Shown piece by piece: positions 33,519-42,959 of a DNA stretch of 43,510 bases. The DNA lies in the NCBI GenBank assembly GCA_002709085.1, contig PAPR01000055.1, positions 1 to 43,510 on the forward strand. The letters are read 5' to 3'. Made by a program: the position numbers and the translations under genes. The number at the start of each line of letters is the position of its first letter. Position 1 is the stretch's first letter. Source of the DNA: Pseudooceanicola sp. GTDB lineage: Bacteria; Pseudomonadota; Alphaproteobacteria; Rhodobacterales; Rhodobacteraceae. The notes under the pieces are model-generated. The model saw only the letters and a list, made by a program, of their open reading frames with translations. It did no database searches and was not told the origin of the DNA.

Positions 33519-35453
33519 GCTTTGCAGAGGTGTATCATCGGCGCTTTTGAACAGCAGTGGACGTCCATAGACCAGTACCAGGATAGCCAGACCGGCAAAA
33601 TCCGTCCGATGTTCCGGCGTCATGAGCAACAGCCCACCCGCAGCCAGCAGCAGCGTTTCGATCCAGGCCAATTTGCGCGCATGGAAATACAGGTAACGTT
33701 CTGTCGCAGAGGATATCATGAAGATGGCGACCGTAGCTGTCACGGCGGCCATCGCGATTGTTATCGCGTCGCCCTGCATGACGAGTGCTGGATTATAGAC
33801 GAACATGAACGGCAGGACAAAGAGTACAGCCCCCAGGCGCATGGCGGAGACACCGGTTCGCATGGCAGGGGATCCTGCGATCGATGCGGCGGCCACCGCA
33901 GCCAGCGCGACAGGCGGGGTGATGTAGGACAGCATGCCCCAATAAAGGATGAACAGGTGACTGGCGATCGGGTTCAGGCCGCTTTGCACGAGAACCGGCG
34001 CCAGAACGACCGCGAGGAAGATGTAGCAAGCCGAAGCTGTCATACCCATCCCGAGCACGAAACTGGTGATCGCGCCAAGTATGAGGATCAGGAAGAGGTT
34101 GCCATTGGCAAATTGCACAAGCTCGCGACTAAATGCATTGCCGACGCCGGTGATCGACAGAGACCCGACAATCAGTCCAATGCCCGCGACGATGCCGACA
34201 AGGCTGGCAATGCCAACGCCGGATTCCATGATGACATCGCAGATAGCCCGCAATGCGCCGTTCGATCGGTTGTAATAGATGGTGGTTGCGATCAACAGGA
34301 TCGTGACCAGATAGGGCGCCCTTGATTCCAGGGATAGCCCCAACAGCAGATAGACCAGCAAGGCCAGGCTGAGGCAGTAGATCCATCCGCTTCGGAATGT
34401 TGCTCCGACCTTGGGAAGCTGCGCTCTGGGCAGGCCTTTCAGGCCATTCAGGGCAGCAAAGCTGTCCGCCTGCAAAAGCAGGGTGGCATAAAACAATGTG
34501 GCCGGGATAATCGCCGCCACCATGATCGTCGAATAGGGCACGTTCAGAAACGACGCCATGATGAAGGCCACCGAACCCATCACGGGTGGCATAAGCGCGC
34601 CGCCGGTCGAGGCACATGCCTCGATGGCCGCTGCATATCTGGCCGGATAGCCGGTTCGGATCATGGTGGGGATCGTCATGGCCCCGGTTCCGATGACGTT
34701 GGAAATGACGCTTCCGGACAGCGATCCGAAAAAGCCGCTGGAGACGATGGCGACCTTTGCAGGTCCGCCCCTCGTTCCTCCGAGGAGCGCGTTCGCCATG
34801 TCCATAAAGAACCGCCCGCCGCCGGAGACGGTCAGGGCCACGCCAAAGATGATAAAGCCTATGACCAGATCGGCGAGGATACGGGTCGGCACGCCAATGA
34901 TGCTCTCCAGACCCATCGAATAGGCCCGTGTCGCTTCCAGGGGGGTGTACTGCATGCCCCAGAGCACGCCGGGCATTGAATCGGCGAACAATGGAAAGAG
35001 CCCGAAGGCCAGGCAGATAAAGAAGAGGATACCGCTGCCGCATCGCCGCACCGCCTCCAACGACACAGCGATCAGGCAGAACGAGGCCAGTGTTGGTAAG
35101 GGCGGGGCATCCAGCTCCCATCCCATCGCGATGATGCTTCGGGCCTGGGTCGATAGATACAGGCAAGATACGAGGGCGATCAGCGCCACGATCCAGTCAT
35201 ACCAGGGGACACGATCAGTATGCTTCGGGATTGCGGGGTAGGCCAGAAACGCGACCGCCATAAACAGACCCACCAGCATATAGTAATAGGTCGTGCTGAG
35301 CGGGCTGAAACCAAATAAACGCAGCAGGAATATTTGGTTAATGGATAGCAGGATACCTGCGGCGCTGAGTGCTATCACCGCGAACCACGCGACACCCCTC
35401 AGGCGCACCCCTTCACGTCGCCAGCCCCAAACAGGTTCGATCGTTTCAGTCAT
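33516..35453 (-). CDS. TRAP transporter fused permease (DctQM type, TAXI family)
   Basis: 645 residues from ATG 35453; TTG 35489 is an alternative. Secondary transporter driven by a sodium or proton gradient, fed by a periplasmic binding protein. The N-terminal four-helix part (about 25-150) corresponds to DctQ. From about 180 the DctM-like part begins, with RILADLVIGFIIFGVALTVSGGG, the conserved GGPAKVAIVSSGFFGSLSGSV, ACASTGGALMPPVMGSVAF, and later GMGMTASACYIFLAVVLAP and GMLSYITPPVALAAVAAASI. These blocks define the fused TAXI-associated permeases. A stem-loop separates it from the upstream binding-protein gene. The substrate is unknown; related systems take up C4-dicarboxylates, glutamate, 2-oxoglutarate and other organic acids. 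Confidence 0.93.
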   Translation of the reverse strand: MTETIEPVWGWRREGVRLRGVAWFAVIALSAAGILLSINQIFLLRLFGFSPLSTTYYYMLVGLFMAVAFLAYPAIPKHTDRVPWYDWIVALIALVSCLYLSTQARSIIAMGWELDAPPLPTLASFCLIAVSLEAVRRCGSGILFFICLAFGLFPLFADSMPGVLWGMQYTPLEATRAYSMGLESIIGVPTRILADLVIGFIIFGVALTVSGGGRFFMDMANALLGGTRGGPAKVAIVSSGFFGSLSGSVISNVIGTGAMTIPTMIRTGYPARYAAAIEACASTGGALMPPVMGSVAFIMASFLNVPYSTIMVAAIIPATLFYATLLLQADSFAALNGLKGLPRAQLPKVGATFRSGWIYCLSLALLVYLLLGLSLESRAPYLVTILLIATTIYYNRSNGALRAICDVIMESGVGIASLVGIVAGIGLIVGSLSITGVGNAFSRELVQFANGNLFLILILGAITSFVLGMGMTASACYIFLAVVLAPVLVQSGLNPIASHLFILYWGMLSYITPPVALAAVAAASIAGSPAMRTGVSAMRLGAVLFVLPFMFVYNPALVMQGDAITIAMAAVTATVAIFMISSATERYLYFHARKLAWIETLLLAAGGLLLMTPEHRTDFAGLAILVLVYGRPLLFKSADDTPLQS

Positions 35454-35528
35454 TTGAGGGCTCACAATAAAAGGGAAATATGCCGGCAACTGTCAGTTGA
35501 GGCGAAACAAAACATCTGGTGCCAAGGT

Positions 35529-35555
35529 CGGGCGTCCCGATAAACGCGACGCCCG
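35529..35555 (-). promoter_or_regulatory. Intercistronic stem-loop between TAXI binding protein and permease genes
   Basis: CGGGCGTC (35529-35536) and GACGCCCG (35548-35555) form a perfect 8-bp stem with an 11-base loop, 17 bases after the binding-protein stop. There is no U-tract. Such elements commonly shield the upstream cistron from 3' decay, giving more binding protein than permease. A second, 13-base palindrome CAACTGTCAGTTG (35487-35499) follows. Confidence 0.5.
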
Positions 35556-35572
35556 GTTTTGGCTGGGGGCTG

Positions 35573-36712
35573 TTATTTCAGCGCTTCGGCCTTGTAGGCC
35601 TCCCAATACGCGGGCCATTCCTTGTCGGAAACACCTTCGTCGAGTGCCTTTTCATTGGCCTCATCCCAAGCGGCCCTCAAGTTCTCGGAACGCTTCAGAC
35701 GACCCTGGTTCCAGGCTTCATCTTCCTCGGTCCACACGTTGATTTCCTTGAGGTACTTAATAGCTCCGGGGTGGAAAGGTGCATCCGATGGCGTCTTGCC
35801 CGACTCGGAGATTTGCCAGCTCGGCATAATCGCGTTCATACCTTTGTAAATTCCATAGGTTTCATCGACGGCTTTGATCATGGCGTATACCAGATCATCA
35901 TCGGTGTCGGCATAGGTCGCGACAATTGGATACCGGTAGCCCATAAGTTGTACCGGCGCATCCTCGGAAATCCCCGCGCCAATTGTTTCCTCAGCGGGCT
36001 TCAAGAAGGATATGCTCTCTTGTATCCGCGCCCAACCTTCGGTGTCTTCCGCCGGCAACTCGATCCAAGTTGCACCGCGCCCGGCTTCCAGTTCACGTAG
36101 CGCGGCAGCAGTTGGCACAGAGACAGCTGCCTGCACAGTACCATCAGAAAGCCCCAGGAGAGACGAGCCGTAGGACGGCATATTAATCCGGTCAACATCG
36201 TCCCATGTCATGCCAGCAAAGGCGAGAACGGCTTCGGTCTTGATATTTGCCGAAGGATTGGCTTCGACGTAGGCGACCCGCTTTCCTCTGAGGTCCTCAG
36301 CCGTCCGAATGTTGGCGTCGGTTGCCGAAACAACACCTGCAGTCGCCGGTCGACCCATCAGAACACGCAGATCCTGCGGCCCCCATTCACGGCCAGAAAA
36401 CTCATAAAGCGCTTCGCTGGAAAAATTCGCTTCACTGCCCAGGAAGGCAAACTGGACGCGTCCAGTCTTTAGGGGGAGCAAGCGGCCGATGCCCGAGCTT
36501 GACGGCATCAGTCGGATTCGGACGCCGTATTCCTTGATCAACGCGTCCGCGATGGCCGAGGCTTCGACGTAGCCGCTGGAGCCGACGTCATAGGTGGTCC
36601 AGGTCAATGTCTTCGGCAGCATGCCATCTTCGGCCGTTGCCGAAGCAGCGACTCCCAGTGACAATGCCACAGGCAGTATGGCCGCGGCGGCCAAGCGTTT
36701 AAAATATAACAA
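35573..36712 (-). CDS. TAXI family TRAP transporter solute-binding protein
   Basis: 379 residues starting at TTG 36712, which GGGAG precedes by 7 bases; no ATG gives a signal peptide. Residues 1-27 are a Sec signal (KRLAAAAILPVALSLGVAAS). The mature protein captures the solute in the periplasm. Family features: TYDVGSSGYVEASAIADALI, IRLMPSSSGIGRLLPLKTGRVQFAFLGSE (the hallmark early block), DLRGKRVAYVEANPSANIKT, and a C-terminal AWDEANEKALDEG. The W-rich tail (KEWPAYWEAYKAEAL) is unusually acidic and charged. The TTG start suggests tuned translation. It is first in the operon with the fused permease. Confidence 0.92.
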   Translation of the reverse strand: MLYFKRLAAAAILPVALSLGVAASATAEDGMLPKTLTWTTYDVGSSGYVEASAIADALIKEYGVRIRLMPSSSGIGRLLPLKTGRVQFAFLGSEANFSSEALYEFSGREWGPQDLRVLMGRPATAGVVSATDANIRTAEDLRGKRVAYVEANPSANIKTEAVLAFAGMTWDDVDRINMPSYGSSLLGLSDGTVQAAVSVPTAAALRELEAGRGATWIELPAEDTEGWARIQESISFLKPAEETIGAGISEDAPVQLMGYRYPIVATYADTDDDLVYAMIKAVDETYGIYKGMNAIMPSWQISESGKTPSDAPFHPGAIKYLKEINVWTEEDEAWNQGRLKRSENLRAAWDEANEKALDEGVSDKEWPAYWEAYKAEALK

Positions 36713-36789
36713 TGTTTATCTCCCTCAGGTCTTCCGTTTTCTGCGTTTAAATTACAGCAACTTGGTCAAATACTGAAACCGGCGTCGGG

Positions 36790-36814
36790 ATATGTCAATA
36801 TTAATCCGACATAT
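36790..36814. promoter_or_regulatory. Inverted repeat upstream of the TAXI binding-protein gene
   Basis: ATATGTC (36790-36796) and GACATAT (36808-36814) are perfect complements with an 11-base AT-rich spacer, 78 bases before the TTG start. Its size and placement fit a transcription-factor site or promoter-overlapping operator unrelated in sequence to the YC|GAA sites. Confidence 0.45.
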
Positions 36815-36914
36815 ATCGTCCGCCCTTGGGGGCTGCCGGTCTTTATATGACGTTTCTTTGATTTGGCTTTAGCGACAAGACATTTCTTAATAGGGATATA
36901 AAACATCAAGTACA

Positions 36915-36930
36915 TATTGTCCGAACTATT
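36915..36930 (+). promoter_or_regulatory. Candidate GntR operator upstream of the TAXI-TRAP operon
   Basis: TATTGTCCGAACTATT, 13 of 16 positions identical to the site before the acyl-CoA dehydrogenases. It is followed by ATTTATCCAAAAACA (36928-36942), whose first eight bases equal the left half of site 2 at 30055, so a degenerate second site may overlap it. Confidence 0.5.
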
Positions 36931-37256
36931 TATCCAAAAACAGACTTTGGCGATCAGAAAACCTCGGCCATTCGATAAATAACCGCAAGCCGCACTATTG
37001 CAAGCTGCGGGTATGGCTGTTCATTTCCGGAAATTTTGGCAGGCGGGGTGACTATGTGACGATCAGCGTTGTTCGGTCGCTTCCTGACCATAAACCTAAG
37101 GGCTAGGGTGCGCTGAAACCGACTGAATGGCGATCGGGTAGCCACGGCGATCTGCATCGCCGACGACCCGAAGTGCGTCGAGCTAGCTCCAACCCCCAAG
37201 ACCGACACCGGGGCCGACATCGAATCGCTAGTCTAACCCCAAGTACACAGGCGTTT

Positions 37257-38657
<1,401 letters not shown>

Positions 38658-38667
38658 CACGTCCCCC

Positions 38668-39942
38668 TTACAGGCTGATGCGCCGGAAATCCGCCAGCAG
38701 CGATTTCAGGCGAACGAGGAAACGGGCCGCCGCGACGCCATCGACCACGCGATGATCCCACGACAGACTGACCGGCTGGATCAGCCGGGGGCGAAAACCT
38801 TCGCCATCCCAAACCGGTTGGATCGTGGCGCGCGTCATACCTAGGATCGCGACCTCGGGGGCATTGATGATCGGGGTGAAATTCGTGCCTCCGATCCCAC
38901 CGAGGGACGAGATGGTGAATGTCGCCCCCTGCATAGACTGCGGAGAGAGCCGCCCCTTGCGCGCCTCGGCGGCAAGCTGCGCCATCTCCTCGGCGATTTC
39001 CGATACGTTCTTGGCATCGGCGGCCTTTATGACCGGCACGACGAGGCCTTCGGGCGTGTCCGCGGCGACGCCGATATTTATGTATTTCTTCAGCACCAGC
39101 TGGGAACCATCCAGCGAGGAATTGAATCTGGGAAAGCTTTTTAGCGTTGCCGCCGCCGCCTTGACCGCGAAGGGCAGGAGGGACAGCTTGATTTCTCGTC
39201 CGTCAGCATTGGCGTCCTGGCGGAATGCATCCAGATCGGTGACGTCGGCCTCGTCGAAATTTGTCACATGCGGAATGACCATCGCGTTGCGGGCCAGGGC
39301 AGGGCCGGAAATGCGGGCGATGCGGGACAGGTCGACCCGTTCGACCTCGCCGAACTTTGCGTAATCGACCTGTGGCCAAGCCGGCAGATCGCTCGCGGTG
39401 CTGGGGCCGCGCGGTGCGCTCAACGCCTCTCGGACGTGCGCGTGCAGATCGTCACGGGTGATGCGCCCCTTTCGTCCGGTACCGCTGACGCCCGCCAGCG
39501 CCACCCCCAGTTCTCGGGCCAACCGCCGCACGGATGGTGAGGCGTGGCTGCGCGCCGCACCGCCTGTATCAACAGGCGCCGTTGGATCAGGCACGGGCGA
39601 TGTGGGTGGCGCAGGCACCCCCTTTTCGGGCGACGCAGGTGGGCGGGCCGACGTCGGTGTCGGTTCAGGGGCGGGCGCTGCGGGGGGCTCATCCGCCACT
39701 TCGGTCGGTTCGATCCGCAACATCGGCATGCCCATGGACACATGGTCGCCCTCGGCCACCAGAATTTCGACGACCGTGCCGGCAGCTTCAGCCGGCACGT
39801 CGAGCGTCGCCTTGTCGGATTCCAGCACGATCACTGTGTCGTCGAGGCTGATAAAATCGCCCACTGCGACCGAGATCTCGATGACCGGAACATCCTTGAA
39901 ATCGCCGATATCGGGTATGTTGAGGTCCATAACCTGGCTCAT
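38668..39942 (-). CDS. aceF: Dihydrolipoamide acetyltransferase (E2) of the 2-oxoacid dehydrogenase complex
   Basis: 424 residues; ATG 39942 follows AGGGA. It accepts the acyl group from E1 on a lipoyl lysine and passes it to CoA. A single lipoyl domain (about 5-80) has the lipoylated lysine in ESDKATLDVP (K44). A Pro/Ala/Thr-rich linker (about 90-140) is followed by the E1/E3-binding domain (SPSVRRLARELGVAL, GTGRKGRITRDDL). The catalytic domain ends SWDHRVVDGVAAARFL with the active-site His and Asp. One lipoyl domain, rather than the three of E. coli AceF, is usual outside enterobacteria. It starts 11 bases after aceE. Confidence 0.95.
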   Translation of the reverse strand: MSQVMDLNIPDIGDFKDVPVIEISVAVGDFISLDDTVIVLESDKATLDVPAEAAGTVVEILVAEGDHVSMGMPMLRIEPTEVADEPPAAPAPEPTPTSARPPASPEKGVPAPPTSPVPDPTAPVDTGGAARSHASPSVRRLARELGVALAGVSGTGRKGRITRDDLHAHVREALSAPRGPSTASDLPAWPQVDYAKFGEVERVDLSRIARISGPALARNAMVIPHVTNFDEADVTDLDAFRQDANADGREIKLSLLPFAVKAAAATLKSFPRFNSSLDGSQLVLKKYINIGVAADTPEGLVVPVIKAADAKNVSEIAEEMAQLAAEARKGRLSPQSMQGATFTISSLGGIGGTNFTPIINAPEVAILGMTRATIQPVWDGEGFRPRLIQPVSLSWDHRVVDGVAAARFLVRLKSLLADFRRISL

Positions 39943-39953
39943 GCTGGTCCCTC

Positions 39954-42629
39954 TCACACGGTCCACGGGGCGGCGCCCGCATCCGTTTTCCCAAAGGTTT
40001 CCAAGGCCTCGCTCAGCAGCCTGCTTTCGATGTGCCCGTCCGAGACCAACGCCTCGATGGCGGCCAACGCGACGTGGTGACGATCCACCTCAAAGAAGTC
40101 GCGCAAGACCGGGCGTTGATCCGACCGACCGAAGCCGTCGGTGCCGAGCGTTACAAAGCGTGCCCGGATGTTCGGCGCGATCATGGCTGGCAGGGCGCGG
40201 ACATAATCGCTGGCCGCGACCACGGGCATGTCACCGGGCAACAGGCGCTCCACATGGCTGATCTGACCTGAGCCGGGGCTGTAACGATTGATCCGCTCGA
40301 CCTCAGCGGCCTCGCGCGCGAGTTCGATGTAGCTGGTCGCGCTGTACACATCAGAAGCGATGCCGAGATCGGCCAAAATTTCACCCGCCGCGATCACCTC
40401 GTTCAGGATCGACCCGGAGCCGAGCAGACGCACCCGTGTTTCAGCATTTTCATCTCCGAAACCGGTTACGCGGTAGAGTCCGCGCAGGATGCCGTCCTCG
40501 ACCCCATCGGGCATGTCGGGCTGGGCGTAGTTTTCGTTCATCAACGTGAGGTAGTAGAATTCGTCGCGTTCCTCACCATACATGCGCTGGATACCTTGAT
40601 GCATGATCACGGCTAATTCGTAGGCATAGGCGGGATCGTAGGACCGACAATTCGGCACGGTCGAGGCCACCAGCAGGCTGCTGCCATCCTGATGTTGCAG
40701 GCCCTCTCCGGACAACGTCGTGCGTCCCGCCGTGGCCCCCAAAAGAAAGCCGCGCGAGCGTTGGTCAGCCGCCGCCCAAATCAGATCCCCGACGCGCTGG
40801 AAGCCGAACATCGAATAATAGATGTAGAACGGAAGAGTGGCGACATCGTGCAGCGAATGCGCCGTGGCGGCGGCGGCCCAGGATGAAATCGCGCCTGCTT
40901 CGGTGATACCTTCCTCCAGCAATTGGCCGTTCTGTGCCTCTTTGTAAAACAGCATAGAGCCGGCGTCTTCGGGTTCGTAAAGCTGACCGTTCGGGGCGTA
41001 GATGCCGATCTGACGGAACAGGTTGTCCATCCCGAACGTACGCGCCTCATCCGCGACGATCGGCACGATCCGGGGACCAAAGGACTTGTCCTTGAGCAAG
41101 GTGCTCATCATCCGCACGGCGGCCATTGTCGTGGACATTTCCTTGCCTGCGGCGGTCAGCGCAAAGCGCGCGTAGCTGTTGCGCTCCGGCACGGCAGGGG
41201 GTTTGTCGCGCTGCACACCTCTGGCGCGGGCGGGCATCGATCCGCCCAGGGCTGCGCGACGTTCGCGCAGGTAGGTCATCTCTTCGCTGGTTTCCGCGGG
41301 CTTGAGAAAGCGCAGTTCGTCGAGGTCGGCATTCGTGAGCGGCAGGTCAAATCGGTCCCGGTATTCGGCCAGTGCGTCACGATCAAGACTCTTGGCTTGG
41401 TGGGCAGTGTTGCGGCTTTCGCCAGCGTTGCCCATGCCATAACCCTTCTTGGTCTTGGCAAGGATCACGGTCGGTCGGCCCTTGTGGGCCTTGGCGGCGG
41501 CGAACGCCGCGTAGAGCTTGCGAAAGTCGTGGCCGCCGCGTTTGAGCCGGTTGATTTCCTCGTCGGTCATATGGGCGACCAAGGCCTTGGTCGCCGGGTC
41601 CGCATCAAAGAATTTCGACCGGTTGTAGTCGCCGTCCTTGGAACCGAGGTCCTGATACTGCCCGTCGACCGTATCCGCAAAGCGGCGCAGCAGCGACATA
41701 TCCTTGTCACGGGCAAAGAGCCCATCCCATTCCGAGCCCCACAGAACCTTGATCACGTTCCAGCCGGCCCCGATGAACAGGCTTTCCAGTTCCTGAATGA
41801 TCTGGCCGTTGCCGCGGACGGGCCCATCCAGCCGTTGCAGGTTGCAATTGACGATGAAGGTCAGATTGTCGAGCCCTTCGCGCGTCGCCAGGGTCAGCCC
41901 GGCCATCGATTCCGGTTCGTCCATTTCACCATCGCCAAAGACGCCCCAGACATGGCGACCCTCGGTCGTGGCCAGCCCGCGATGTTGAAGGTACCGCATG
42001 TAGCGCGCCTGGTAGATCGCGTTCAGCGGACCGATCCCCATGGAGCCGGTGGGGAACTGCCAGAAGTCCGGCATCAGCCAAGGGTGGGGGTAAGAGGACA
42101 GGCCGTTCCCGCTGACCTCGCGCCGATAATGGGCCAGTTGATCCTCGCTGAGGCGGCCTTCCAGAAAGGCGCGAGCGTAGACGCCAGGGGCGGAATGCGG
42201 TTGGTAATAGACCAGATCTCCGCCGAAATCCTCGGTCGGGGCGCGGAAGAAATGGTTGAACCCGGTCTCGAAGATCTCGGCGGCCGAGGCGTAGGAGGCC
42301 ACGTGTCCACCCAGCCCGCCATAGGCATTGTTGGCCCGGACCACCATCGCCAGGGCGTTCCATCGCATGATCGAGGTCAGGCGCTCTTCGATCTCGATAT
42401 TGCCGGGATAGCTGCCCTGCTGCGCGACGGAAATTGTGTTTCGATAGGATGAATAAGGCTGGCCAGAGCGGAAGACGCCCTCGCGCTGCGCCGCCTCTTC
42501 GACCTGCCGCAACAAGAATGCCGCCCGGCCACTGCCGCCGGTGTCGATGACAGACGCCAATGCTTCGAGCCATTCGCGGGTTTCGGTTGGGTCCTCGTCA
42601 AAATCTTTTTGGCTGCGGATATCGGTCAC
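39954..42629 (-). CDS. aceE: 2-oxoacid dehydrogenase E1, homodimeric AceE type (pyruvate, possibly 2-oxobutyrate)
   Basis: 891 residues, starting at GTG 42629, which has an ideal GGAGGT 6 bases upstream; another GTG at 42653 lies ahead of that site and would not use it. Thiamine-diphosphate decarboxylase that loads E2. The N-terminal sequence includes ETREWLEALASVI and YPGNIEIEERLTSIMRWNAL. The ThDP motif runs from GDGEMDEPES (232-241) to VNCNLQRLDGPVRGN. AKTKKGYGMG, FGFQRVGDLIWAAADQ and GRTTLSGEGLQHQDG are characteristic of the homodimeric E1. Members of the group also include 2-oxobutyrate-preferring MdeB. The divergent Lrp regulator and lack of PdhR suggest specialised rather than central control. 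Confidence 0.94.
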   Translation of the reverse strand: MTDIRSQKDFDEDPTETREWLEALASVIDTGGSGRAAFLLRQVEEAAQREGVFRSGQPYSSYRNTISVAQQGSYPGNIEIEERLTSIMRWNALAMVVRANNAYGGLGGHVASYASAAEIFETGFNHFFRAPTEDFGGDLVYYQPHSAPGVYARAFLEGRLSEDQLAHYRREVSGNGLSSYPHPWLMPDFWQFPTGSMGIGPLNAIYQARYMRYLQHRGLATTEGRHVWGVFGDGEMDEPESMAGLTLATREGLDNLTFIVNCNLQRLDGPVRGNGQIIQELESLFIGAGWNVIKVLWGSEWDGLFARDKDMSLLRRFADTVDGQYQDLGSKDGDYNRSKFFDADPATKALVAHMTDEEINRLKRGGHDFRKLYAAFAAAKAHKGRPTVILAKTKKGYGMGNAGESRNTAHQAKSLDRDALAEYRDRFDLPLTNADLDELRFLKPAETSEEMTYLRERRAALGGSMPARARGVQRDKPPAVPERNSYARFALTAAGKEMSTTMAAVRMMSTLLKDKSFGPRIVPIVADEARTFGMDNLFRQIGIYAPNGQLYEPEDAGSMLFYKEAQNGQLLEEGITEAGAISSWAAAATAHSLHDVATLPFYIYYSMFGFQRVGDLIWAAADQRSRGFLLGATAGRTTLSGEGLQHQDGSSLLVASTVPNCRSYDPAYAYELAVIMHQGIQRMYGEERDEFYYLTLMNENYAQPDMPDGVEDGILRGLYRVTGFGDENAETRVRLLGSGSILNEVIAAGEILADLGIASDVYSATSYIELAREAAEVERINRYSPGSGQISHVERLLPGDMPVVAASDYVRALPAMIAPNIRARFVTLGTDGFGRSDQRPVLRDFFEVDRHHVALAAIEALVSDGHIESRLLSEALETFGKTDAGAAPWTV

Positions 42630-42959
42630 GGGGAGACCTCCAATTCTGGTCACTTTGCCTCAATCTAAAACGAAGCTGGAAACAGGTGGTGCTGAACGGG
42701 TCCGTTGCGCCCCACCTTTGCCGCATATTCTGCTGTTTACGCGACCGTTTCAGCAGCTTTTGCCGAAGTCGATGTGCCGGGCGGCGAAGACGGTAAGCCT
42801 GTGGCGCTGTCCTGTGCCGCAAAATGCTCAAGGCTCCAGGCAGACGCTGATCACTCCGACCGAGGAGAAAGGGAGGGGTGGCCGAATGAGAATTCCTTGT
42901 TCAGTGTCTGGCGGTATGTCGGTATAACCTACCGTGAACCTTGACTTGGACAGCACGAC
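42630..42959. other. 330-base divergent promoter region between aceE and the Lrp gene
   Basis: Short plus-strand frames here (for example 42705-42944) show no recognisable protein. On the minus strand an AT-rich TTTTAGATT near 42660-42670 could be an aceE -10 element. On the plus side a CGGTA repeat cluster at 42912-42934 precedes the regulator. A purine-rich stretch with two Shine-Dalgarno-like runs at about 42863-42878 leads nowhere I can support. Confidence 0.55.
42912..42934. promoter_or_regulatory. Candidate Lrp-type operator
   Basis: Three copies of one half-site: CGGTA at 42912-42916, CGGTA at 42920-42924 and its complement TACCG at 42930-42934. The last two form a 15-base imperfect palindrome, the usual length for Lrp/AsnC sites. 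It ends 25 bases before the regulator's ATG and lies in the divergent region with aceE. Confidence 0.4.

Larger units (their letters stand above)
36713..37256. other. 544-base intergenic region, AT-rich promoter side plus unexplained segment
   Basis: The half next to the TAXI gene (36713-36960) is AT-rich and carries a 7-bp inverted repeat and an operator-like site. The other half (about 37080-37236) is GC-rich and contains a plus-strand frame that reads RVATAICIADDPKCVELAP and continues to TAA at 37234-37236. It looks like the tail of a lost gene, but I cannot name it. A minus-strand frame 36954-37220 lacks any recognisable motif. Confidence 0.5.

Noticed and set aside
40923-42452. A 509-codon plus-strand frame opposite aceE.
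   Set aside because: Shadow frame generated by the codon bias of aceE; no motifs.
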